64,000 bases of DNA, from positions 28,210,848 through 28,274,847 of the forward strand of contig CM073527.1 in NCBI GenBank assembly GCA_037074615.1, read 5' to 3'. The position numbers and the translations under genes were made by a program. Under the pieces are notes generated by a model. That model did no database searches. It had not been told where the DNA came from and saw nothing but the letters and a program-made list of their open reading frames with translations. The first letter of the stretch is position 1. Each line of letters opens with the position of its first letter. Positions 22,058-31,600 of the stretch are shown here, piece after piece. The stretch is from Leucaena leucocephala (taxonomy: Eukaryota; Streptophyta; Magnoliopsida; Fabales; Fabaceae).

Positions 22058-22914
22058 TTCCTGTGCAAATTAAAGGCGCGGTAACTAAGTAATCATTGGA
22101 TTTTAAAAAAAACAAATTAAAGTGTTTATAATAATAATAATAATTAATATTTTTGAAATATCTTTATTAAAATTACCTAATGGTTCATTCTCCACGCATT
22201 CAAAGAAAAGTAAAGTAAGAACAAATTTAAAATCTCAACTAATATATGTGTATCAGGTAAAAATATTTTATATTTGAAACCGAGGAGATGATGATAGCGA
22301 TCTGACTAATAAGCCGACTATTTAGAAGATAGAGGCATGAGGAAGCATAATAAATTAAAGCGGGATACACGTTCGCCATACATTCATTAAACCTCCCCTA
22401 TACATTGACTAGAGGCACCAACCAAGAGATGGCCTTAAAGAATAAATAATTGGAGGTCCGACGATACCACCATCTCATTTTCTGTGTGTGTTCGGACTTT
22501 GGATATATTAAGGGCGGTGCAACCAGCATGCAGTAATGCTCTTCAGACCAAAATAAATGCAGGAGGGAAAAAAGGGCTAATTAAAAGCCGTGTAAGAATG
22601 ATGACGACTTGACGAGATTTGACTTGACGAAGTAAATATTGTTTTATTATAACTATATTTTTTATGAGAAACATTCAAATTAATTGGGAAAAAAAATATC
22701 TTATGTGCACAGATTTATAAATGGACTATTACTGCATTTAAGTTGGTGGGAAAATAAAGAGGCAAGAAACACGTGGGAATTATTGTTGAACAAGCAGGGA
22801 GCACGCCTCCCCCAACGGCCCACAACCGCTACGTGGCAGTCCACCCGAGCTGACCAACCCCCCCAGTGTGATTGTAAACTCTCGGTGGTCATATCACAGC
22901 TCCTCCCTCCTTAC
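22058..22914. other. Gap between WDR6 pseudogene and second hAT-like element
   Basis: The WDR6 similarity stops at about 22057. The rest of the pseudogene appears deleted. No gene or recognisable remnant was found in this stretch. Confidence 0.4.
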
Positions 22915-23683
22915 TAGGGCTGTACACAAAATTTATGATCCACTATATCCTGCCTAGTATATAAAAAAATATTTTATTCAATCTAATAAATATAGGATAG
23001 AGTTATATATTAAATTATAAAATATAGCCCATGTATTTTTTGGGCTGGGCACTGAGTATAGATGTTATCCTGCCCTACCCATGAGCACCTTTTCTTTTAT
23101 TTTTTTTATTTTTTCTCTATCTTAGAAAGGAGAATATAATATCTACTTATGACTATAAGGTAATTTTAGAAATATAAATAGTTAAATAGGTAAGTTGTAT
23201 CTTTTAATATTTATAACTATACTAATTTTTTATTCTTGTTTAACTTTATTAATTATTATATGATTATATTATAAATTATAATTATTTATTTTATTTTTTA
23301 GATATTTTATCTTTATTAATATTAGGGAGATTGATACAAAGTTATAATTACAAATTATTTAGATTTCAACGCTTATTTTTTATATGCAATAGATATCAAG
23401 ATTTTAATTATTATATTTATTTTCTTATTTTTAGTAGATTATAAATATTATTTAACTTTTAAAGACACATGAATATGATATTATTTTATAAATTTATAAT
23501 TGTAGATTTTTTTCACAACATGAGCATGACATCACGACTTGGGTATACTCAGTCTGCTTATGCCCATCCCAAATTGTTAGGATTTTTACCAGGTAGGGCT
23601 GGGTATCAGACTATAAATTACAGTCCATATATTTTTTAGACAGAACATCAGGTAGAGGGGCTGTCCTACCATGCACACCCCTA
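22915..23683. mobile_element. hAT-like non-autonomous element, copy 2
   Basis: 769 bp with short terminal inverted repeats, TAGGGCTGTACAC at the left and TGCACACCCCTA at the right. The 8-bp flanks CTCCTTAC (22907-22914) and CTCCTTAT (23684-23691) match at 7 of 8 positions, fitting the 8-bp target duplication of hAT transposons. The internal sequence is homologous to copy 1. There is no coding capacity. Many C-to-T and G-to-A differences from copy 1 fit decay of methylated cytosines. Confidence 0.75.
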
Positions 23684-23774
23684 CTCCTTATAGGATGACA
23701 ATTCCAAACACAGTCATCATTTATTTACTCATTTTTATTCATAGCAAAAAATTTATTATCCATAATAAATATTA

Positions 23775-24124
23775 CTCCCTCTTTGTTCCTATTTTTCTAT
23801 AAGAGATAACTTTTAAATATTGTTTATTCATATTTTATAAGAAATATTTAGAAATTGTCTTATATTTTTGTTATAAATTTTCTATTTTATTCTCATTTAA
23901 TTACATATATTAGTTTAATTATATTTATTATCAATGTAAATTGTTAAAGCAACTCTTTTTTCTCTTCATTATTTTTTTCTCACTCACACTCTCTCTCCAT
24001 ATAAATAAGAGTATTTTTTTTAAAAAAATATATTCTTTATATATTTATTGTATCAAATTAATTTTTTGATCAGCAAAATTAATATAATAATCTCCTATAA
24101 AAAATATAAAAAAAACTGAAGGAG
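23775..24124. mobile_element. Stowaway-like MITE
   Basis: The left end CTCCCTCTTTGTTCC and right end ACTGAAGGAG are flanked by TA on both sides (23773-23774 and 24125-24126). The end CTCCCTC, short size (350 bp), AT-rich interior and TA target duplication fit the Stowaway/Tc1-mariner MITE class. The right end has drifted from the canonical GGACGGAGGGAG. Confidence 0.6.
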
Positions 24125-24511
24125 TATTAACTAACATTTGGTTAAAGAAAATCTCTAACCGTCTCTTTTAATTTTGAGCGATAAATGATTAAAATCAATT
24201 AACATTCCTTCATCACATGCTCCAAAATCGCCATCGAATTTGTTGTCATTATTTTTTAAATTCCCAAAGCCATGGGACGGAATGGTTACCGATGACCGAT
24301 TGGGGGAGGTGAACAACCGGTAGTCTCCAGTTCTGCGGAAGCCCAAAGCCCCAAACGGTGCTTGCGCAATTCTTCCATCAATTTAAACTAATTTTTTTTT
24401 ATAAAAATGTTTACTCTAAAAACACTCTCTTATAGATCTCACCTCTTCATTTTTTGCCATTAAATCCACAACCGCCTGTTCCGTTAGCCAATCCCCTGGG
24501 CCATTAAATAG

Positions 24512-25399
24512 TATAAATATGGGGGGATTCTTGGGGGATTCATTTGGAAGCTGTGTCCTTACCCGTCATCAGTTGGTTTGAGCAAGTAGCGAACAATCTT
24601 CGGAGATAGATTTCACCTCACTTACTCGTTCCTCTCCAGGTTAACATTTTCCCTTTTCCCTATTCTGCCTGCTTGCGCGTTCCTTTGTTATATTGTTTTT
24701 CAAGTTTTGTTCATGTTTATGCATAGCATCTTCCAGGTTTTCTTTCACTGTCGGGTTTGATCTTCTATGTTGGAGACATTCCGTGTAAACAATGGCAATT
24801 GTTTTCTTCAATACAAGAAGATTGATTCAGATCTGAATGTTTACTTTTATTTTTGGAGTGCTGCATGAGTTTTGGCTCAATTTGCTCTCTACTTCTCTCA
24901 TTCGTGGTTATGGAGGTCCTCGTTTGTCCCTTTCTGAAGGGGAATTTGAAATCCGTTCAATAAACTTGCTGATTAGAATATGATTTTCCTCTGTGAGTCT
25001 GTGTTGCTGTGGGTTAGATCTGATGATGCTATTCTATAAACAATTTTATACAAAATTTCAGATCGATTTTTTAAATTTATAAAATCTTTTAAACTGAGGA
25101 TAATTTTTTAAAAATAATTATTGTTATTTTAAAAATTAAACTCAATATATCATCATTTAAAAATATTTTTTAACGTTTAAAATGTTTAATATCGTCATTT
25201 TTTAATAACATTAGGATTAGATAACTGAAAAAACATTTTAAAAGTAGGCGTTTGTACCTCTATATCGTAATCTCGAATCTCTGTTACATACTTTCTATTG
25301 ATGATCACCGAGCATGCTTACATAAGCTTTTTGCTTTTGTTATTTTGAGGTATTGCGGTTTGATAGATTGATATTTTTTTTACTCTTTGTTCTGTGTAG
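24512..25399 (+). promoter_or_regulatory. Core promoter and 5'UTR intron retained by the SAM synthetase pseudogene
   Basis: TATAAATA at 24512-24519 is followed by a leader exon ending at 24639 (CTCTCCAG before GTTAAC). A 760-bp intron (24640-25399) ends in TGTGTAG, nine bases before the ATG codon at 25408. The intact leader structure indicates a DNA-level duplicate and means transcription may persist. Confidence 0.55.
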
Positions 25400-25407
25400 C
25401 TTGAGAA

Positions 25408-26583
25408 ATGGAGGAGACCTTTCTTTTCACATCTGAATCTGTCAACGAGGGTCACCCCGACAAGTTGTGCGACCAGATCTCTGATGCTGTGCTTGATGCC
25501 TGCCTTGAACAGGACCCTGACAGCAAGGTTGCCTGTGAGACATGCACCAAGACCAACATGGTCATGGTCTTTGGAGAGATTACAACCAAGGCCAATGTAG
25601 ATTATGAGAAGATTGTCCGCAATACATGCCGCAACATTGGATTTGTCTCTGATGATGTGGTTCTTGATGCTGACAAATGCAATGTATTGGTCAACATTGA
25701 GCAGCAGAGCCCTGACATTGCCCAGGGCGTGCACGGCACGGCCACTTTACTAAGCGTCCAGAGGAGGTTGGTGCTGGTGATCAGGGTCACATGTTTGGGT
25801 ATGCCACCGATGAAACCCCTGAATTCATGCCCTTGAGCCATGTTCTTGCAACGAAATTAGGAGCTCGCCTTACGGAGGTTAGGAAGAATGGCACCTGAGC
25901 TTGGCTGAGACCAGATGGCAAAACGCAAGTAACTGTTGAGTACTACAATGACAACGGTGCTATGTTTCCAGTTCGTGTCCACACTGTCCTTATTTCTACT
26001 CAGCATGACGAGACTGTCACTAATGATCAAATTGCTGCTGATCTTAAGGAGCATGTTGTCAAGCCCGTCATCCCTGAGAAATACCTAGGCTACAAGACCA
26101 TCTTTCACCTCAACCCCTCTGGCCGCTTTGTCATTGGTGACCCTCATGGGGATGCTGGTCTCACCGGAAGAAAAAATATTATAGATACCTATGGTGGCTG
26201 GGGTGCCCACGGTGGTGGTGCTTTCTCAGGGAAGGACCCTACCAAGTGGTGCCTATGTTGCCAGGCAGGCCGCAAAGAGCGTTGTGGCCAATGGGCTTGC
26301 CCCTCGCTGCCTTGTGCAGGTTTCATACGCCATTGGTGTTCCTGAGGCCTTGTCGGTTTTTATTGACACTTACGGAACTGGAAATATTCCAGACAAGGAA
26401 ATTCTTCAACTTGTGAAGGAGAATTTTGACTTTAGGCCCGGAATGATCACCATTAACTTGGACCTCAAGAGGGGTGGCCATAGGTTCCGGAAGGCAGCTG
26501 CTTATGGACACTTTGGAAGGGATGACCCAGACTTCACCTGGGAAACCGTGAAGCCACTCAAGTGGGAAAAGCCTCAAGCTTAA
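25408..26583 (+). pseudogene. S-adenosylmethionine synthetase (SAMS/MAT) pseudogene
   Basis: Similarity to plant SAMS runs almost end to end in one exon: METFLF-type start (MEETFLFTSESVNEGHPDKL), NIEQQSPDIAQGVHG, ISTQHDETVTNDQIAADLKE, DTYGGWGAHGGGAFSGKDPT, CLVQVSYAIGVPE and C-terminal WEKPQA with TAA. Three lesions break it: a 5-bp tandem duplication CACGG (25732-25741) in the GVHGHF region, TGC to TGA in NGTCAWLRPDG (25896-25898), and an 11-bp deletion after 26246 that removes VDRSG-type residues. Net +5-11 restores frame only after the damage. Substitutions also hit conserved sites (KYLDEK to KYLGYK; GGPHG to GDPHG). The enzyme would make SAM from Met and ATP; this copy cannot. Confidence 0.95.
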
Positions 26584-26726
26584 GAGTAGAGCGAACCTTA
26601 ATCAGTGGCGGTCTTATGGGTTTTGGATGAATAATTCTCGGGTGGGCTCCATTCCGTGTGTCTACTACATTGCAATAGTTATTTTTTTGTTGGGGAACTG
26701 CAACAGTTGCTGTTTGTATGTATGGT

Positions 26727-27290
26727 TATAAAATCAATTTTAAATAAAATTTTAGTTTAAAAAAATTTAAAATAAAGAGTAATTTTTATCAAAAATTATT
26801 TTTGGCCAAAATTTCAGTTTAAAAAAATTTAAAATAAACAGTCACTTTTATCCAGAAATAATTTTGATTAAAATTTCGGTTTAAAAATATAGTTTTGAAT
26901 AAATTATTTAAAATAAATTTTAGAACAGTAAAAGAATTTATTGACTATATAATTATTATTTTATCCTTATTTTTTCTTATACCTTCTCTTCTCTTCTCTC
27001 TCATCTCTATTCTCTCTATTCTCTCTTCTTCACTATATCTTCTCTCTCTTCTCTACACTCTCTCATCTCTCCTATTTCTTCTCTACCCTCTCTCATCTCT
27101 CTTATTTATTATCTACCCTCTCTCCTCTCTTATACTTTAATCAAATCATACAATTTTTAATAATTTATCAATATAAAAAGTGATTATACTACTAATTATC
27201 CAAATATTTCTATTTTTAAAATTTATTTTTCCTAAAATATATTCTCTAAAATATATTTTTCCTAAAATTTATTCCTAATTCAAACACATT
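26727..27290 (+). repeat. AT-rich MITE-like repeat, family A copy 2
   Basis: It shares with the other copies the block AGTAAAAGAATTTATTGACT, then AATTATTATTTTATCC, then a 150-bp tract of TTCTCT, CTCATCTCT and TATACCTTCTC units. Internal local repeats of AAATAAA-type sequence precede it. It begins directly after the former 3'UTR of the SAMS pseudogene. It is non-coding. Confidence 0.5.
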
Positions 27291-28384
27291 CTTGAGTTTT
27301 GATTGGACCAAAAGAAATACTGAGGTGGAGTCAGTAATTATTTGAGGGGGAAAACAAAATAAATTTCTAAAGTAGTTACATGTCGGGGAGGAAGAAATCG
27401 GAGAGGACAACTTAATTAAAGATGGAGAATATTTAGATGTCAAGCTTATTCAATAGGCTTGACAAACAAGGAAAGAATCTAGCTAGTCATGATCCTACTA
27501 ATGAAAGTTAATATAAACAGATCATAATAATTCAATAGAAGTTGACTCTAATAATTTAAAAGGCTATATTTATTTAAACCACGTCCCAACCCAATCTAAG
27601 AGATGAACAATTAGGGAGCCTTAGTTGGTGATTATTGGTAGAGAACGGTTTCACACTCGTTGTCCTCCATGAATTGGATTCCTCCGCATCATCAATTATT
27701 GGCCGTACCCTCTGGCGAATCCTCAACTTGTGGGTACGTTTTCTGCGCTGTCTGAGAAGTATAGTCTTAAGCCATTTTAGGCAAAACCAGAAGGAATTGA
27801 TTACTAAGAACTTGTAATTTAAGAGGCAAAAAGGGGAAACATGTTCTATGGTCCTGAAATCATAAATCTAGGATGATGCTTATTGAAAGAACTGAAAGCC
27901 ATTGCCTCAGCTAACGCCCGAAATCAGCGCTTGAGACTTCTTCCAGCTCCCCCCTCAAGAAAGCTTCCCTCCAACTTTAGCTGCTCCTTAATTAATTCAA
28001 TTGCCCAATGGAGCCTGTGAAGTGCGATTTTTTTCTGTTGGTATATAAATTTTTAAAAAAATATTAGACTCACCTATAATATAATAATAGCACAAATATT
28101 AGGCTCACTTATACTAAAATTCTGTGGAAAGTATGTATTTCATTTGTAAAAATATATATATATTTAGCCTCCCGTAGTTTCCAATAAAAAATATTTATGT
28201 CAATCTTTCAATAAATATAGAGTTGTTTGGTTAAAATAATTTTCTTTACTTACTAAATAATATCTCATCTAAAAAAATGAATGCAAAGATATCGAGCGAG
28301 CATTTTTTTAAATACTAAAAGCTAAATAACAAGATTTAAAGATTTGATTAATATTATCCATTCTCCTATCACAAAATTCACAAG

Positions 28385-28385
<1 letters not shown>

Positions 28386-28428
<43 letters not shown>
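28386..28428. repeat. (AT)n microsatellite
   Basis: About 21 uninterrupted TA/AT units. The tract is likely length-polymorphic. Confidence 0.95.
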
Positions 28429-28432
<4 letters not shown>

Positions 28433-28528
28433 TGTAAAGAGATTCTGTTTGAGTAAAAGCTTTATAATAATTCTAACACGATGTGCAAAATTCGTCCATG
28501 ATTTGAAGAATGTGTTTTTTTTTGGGGT

Positions 28529-28540
28529 GGGGGGGGGGGG
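28529..28540. repeat. Poly-G run
   Basis: Twelve consecutive G preceded by a T9-G4-T run. Length calls here are prone to sequencing error. Confidence 0.85.
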
Positions 28541-29129
28541 CTGATTCGTGAATGTGCATTGAAATATTCTTCATACTTACTAATTAAATTGACTATTCCC
28601 AAAGCCTACTTATTTTAGGGAGATCGAGATGCCATCGTTTAACGGCGACACGAAGCTGAACATGCTACTAAAGTTCTATTATTTGTCTGACTTTCATCCT
28701 CCCCACACGTCTATGGACTGATTAAAACATACATGAATGCGACCGCGAATAATCAAACAAGTCTGTCTTTCAATTTAAACCGCTACTCTGCCATATCATT
28801 TCGCCTGCGGTTAAATCAATTCAGACCTTAAGTTCTAGTATATCAAATGAAAGTTCTCGCAACAAACCCGTTAGAATCGACGATGGCAAGCATATAATAG
28901 ATGCTTTCTACTAATTTAAATGGGCCAGAGCCGACGAAGGTGCTGGCTTAAATAACGTAAAATATAAGCCAGTGCCTTGTCTGTTTCGATGGTCACACAC
29001 TGTTGGAAATGGCACAGCTGGGAACCAATGCCTGTAACGATTTAGATATTAGCATCCAGAGAGAAAATAAATCATTTTTCTTTTGGGCGACACATAAAGT
29101 GCTATTATATATAGTGCCTGTTTAAAAAA

Positions 29130-29345
29130 GGCACGAAAATACAATTTAAAAAAAATATTAGCTTAAATTTGAATTTAGAAAAAAATTAAAATAAGAAGCC
29201 ATATTTTTTTAAAAAAATATATATTAAACTATAGTTTAAAATTAAAATTTTAGATAAATTATTGAGAATATGTTTTAAAATAGTAAAAAAATTTATTGAC
29301 TATCTAATTATTATTTTACTCATATTTTTTATTATACTCTCTTAT
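29130..29345 (+). repeat. AT-rich MITE-like repeat, family A copy 3 (partial)
   Basis: It contains TTTAAAATTAAAATTTTAG, ATAAATTATTGAGA, then AAATTTATTGACTAT, AATTATTATTTTACTC and the start of the CT tract. The copy is truncated before the long CT-rich part and is followed by an unrelated short GA-rich sequence. Confidence 0.45.
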
Positions 29346-29535
29346 TTTTTTCTTTTTTTTCTCCTTACGAAGATGCTGCTACTCGTCGAAAGGAGACGAC
29401 GGTTTCTTATTGCCGTGGAAGAAGTTCTCGATGCAGAGATCGCTACTCATCATGACAGCAAAAGATGATGATTAGAGGAAGACATGAGTTGGGAGCTATG
29501 CTCTCTTTCTTTTCCTCCAACCCACCCACCCATTT

Positions 29536-30115
29536 ATTAAGAGTTTGTTTAGATAAGAGTTTAAAAAATAACTTATAAAACAAATAGTTTTTAGGTAGCT
29601 TTTAAAAAATAACTTATAGAGAATGACTTATGAAAAAAATAATTTTAAATAAATGAGTGTTTAGATAGTTATTTCTAAAAATATTTTTATTATTGATAAA
29701 TTATAAAAAAATGTATGATTATTAAATATATGAGAGAAGAAATATAAGAGAGGATAGATAAGGGATGAGAGAGAGTATAGAAGGACTGAAGGAGATGGGA
29801 GATGGGAGATGGGAGATAATATAGAAGAGAGATGACAGAATGTGTAGAAAAGTGGGGATAAAAGGTGTCGAAGATAAAGAAGATAGGGTATAAGATAAAA
29901 TATAGGTAATATAGTAATTGATTAGTATATAAGTTCTTTTACTGTTTCATAAGTTACTCTGACCAGTTTATCTGAAATTTTAATTTTAAACTATAATTTG
30001 ATCTAAAAACCCTTTTAAACATATATAACTATTTATTTTAAAATTTATCAAAATTTAAATTTTATCTAAATTTAATTTTAAAATTTAAGTTTAAAAAGTT
30101 CCAAACACACGTTAT
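29536..30115 (-). repeat. AT-rich MITE-like repeat, family A copy 4 (inverted)
   Basis: Read on the minus strand it gives TTTAAAATTAAAATTTCAG, then AACAGTAAAAGAACTTAT, ATCAATTACTAT and a CT-rich tract (GA-rich on plus at 29740-29890). The ends GAGTTTGTTTAGATAAG and AGTTCCAAACACAC form an imperfect inverted pair, suggesting this is the most complete copy. It is non-coding. Confidence 0.5.
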
Positions 30116-31600
30116 AACTGTTTCTGTTTTTTTACCCTCTTCAAAAGTCTACGTATCCAAAACTAAGAACGGGATGGTGGCTATGGACTGTGTGGCAGTA
30201 GAAAAAAGAAGAAAAAAAGAATAGAAAAATAAAATTTAGATATTATATATTTATGATAATTTATCAATCATACAATTTTTTATAATAATAATTATTTAAA
30301 TATTTATTTAAAATTATTTTATATATATATTTTTTAAAAAATATCTAAATTTTGTTCTTTATTTTTTTTTAAATTTTTTTATCAAAATAGGTCCATTTCT
30401 TAAATATAATATTTAAAATAATTGTTTTTTTTTTTACAATATTTGAAATAATTGTGATGGGAATGGGATTATTATTTTAGGCCCACCTAGGTTATCAATG
30501 TAAGCCGCAGGAGAAGTTCTGGGGAAAAGGAAGAAAATAACTTCACTTTTCCTGAGTGACTCTTTCTAGTCAAGCCTGGCGAGCCAGGTCGGCGAGGAAA
30601 CAGCTAAAGGGGTGGAAAAGGGGTTCGATTAAATTAAATTAAAGCGAGGAAATAACAATGGAATATATTACGTAACGTTGGTTGGACAAAAATCCCTGCA
30701 AGAATACAATCTTTCATTTCAAAGCAAGTCAAGAGGCTCAGGCGCTTTCTCCTACGCACTTCCTCTGCGCAATTTTCGCCGGTTGTGGAGCCAAGATCTT
30801 CATCCAGGCCTTCGTCCACTTAGTTTCCAGCTCCCTGATCTCTCAACTCCAGCATATTGCCATTTGATTTTAGGTACAAGTCGATTTATTATACACTCAA
30901 TCTTAACTTGGTTTCTTTTATATTTTTTCGTATAATTTCATTCTCATCGTAAGCGTCTATGTCAATCAGCATTTTTCTAGCAATATTTGATCTCGATTTG
31001 TAATAATTGGTTATGTTTGGGACCGATCCCTAATTATTTGCTAGGATTTTAGTAGCAGTTCCCTTTGATTGGCGGGGATTACTCCGATCCACTTTCACTT
31101 AGCTTAGCTTGCATGGATTGATATGCGTACTTCTAGGAGCGCTAATAATGCTGCAAAATTTCAAGCATCACTTACCATATTTTATCATTCAAGAAGGATG
31201 AGATGCAAATAGTTTTAGAAAATTTATTTACCTATAACTATATATACTTTTTTAAGTAGTTCTTATTAATATCTACCGAGGTATTGACCAAAAACAAGAA
31301 TCAATCGAGTTAGCATCATGGCTTATCAAACTGTCATGTTGAATTGAAGGTTAACTTACTGATTCAAAATTCAACAATGATGAATTGAGCGTTCACGCTG
31401 TTCTTCTCGGAAGTGCTGAGAGTTGCATTGATCACCATAATCGTTCTTTTTCATTTTGGTTGCAATGAACATCTAGGAGGAACTTATTGAGTTATTGTGG
31501 TGTTTTGGCCCCCTCTTTACTTACTTTGACTTCTTATTCAAATCGGTGACTTTATTAATATGAACTGATGCATGTATGAACTATTATGTTAGAACGAGTC
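30116..31600 (+). other. Promoter and leader region of the PTI1-like kinase
   Basis: The stretch from 30480 loses the AT-rich repeat character. A likely leader exon lies around 30690-30870, followed by a putative 5'UTR intron to just before the ATG at 31601. The 85-codon frame at 30678-30935 is probably leader sequence, not protein. Confidence 0.35.

Larger units (their letters stand above)
27291..29129. other. Intergenic, no gene recognised
   Basis: AT-rich DNA with a long AT microsatellite and a G-run (listed separately). A 60-codon frame at 27635-27817 shows nothing recognisable. Around 28060-28115 two short ATTAGRCTCACYTATA units resemble part of the dispersed repeat near 35265. Confidence 0.45.

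Noticed and set aside
25408..25836. SAM synthetase called as a 142-residue protein
   Set aside because: The frame simply runs past the 5-bp duplication into nonsense. The region is a pseudogene of the full enzyme.
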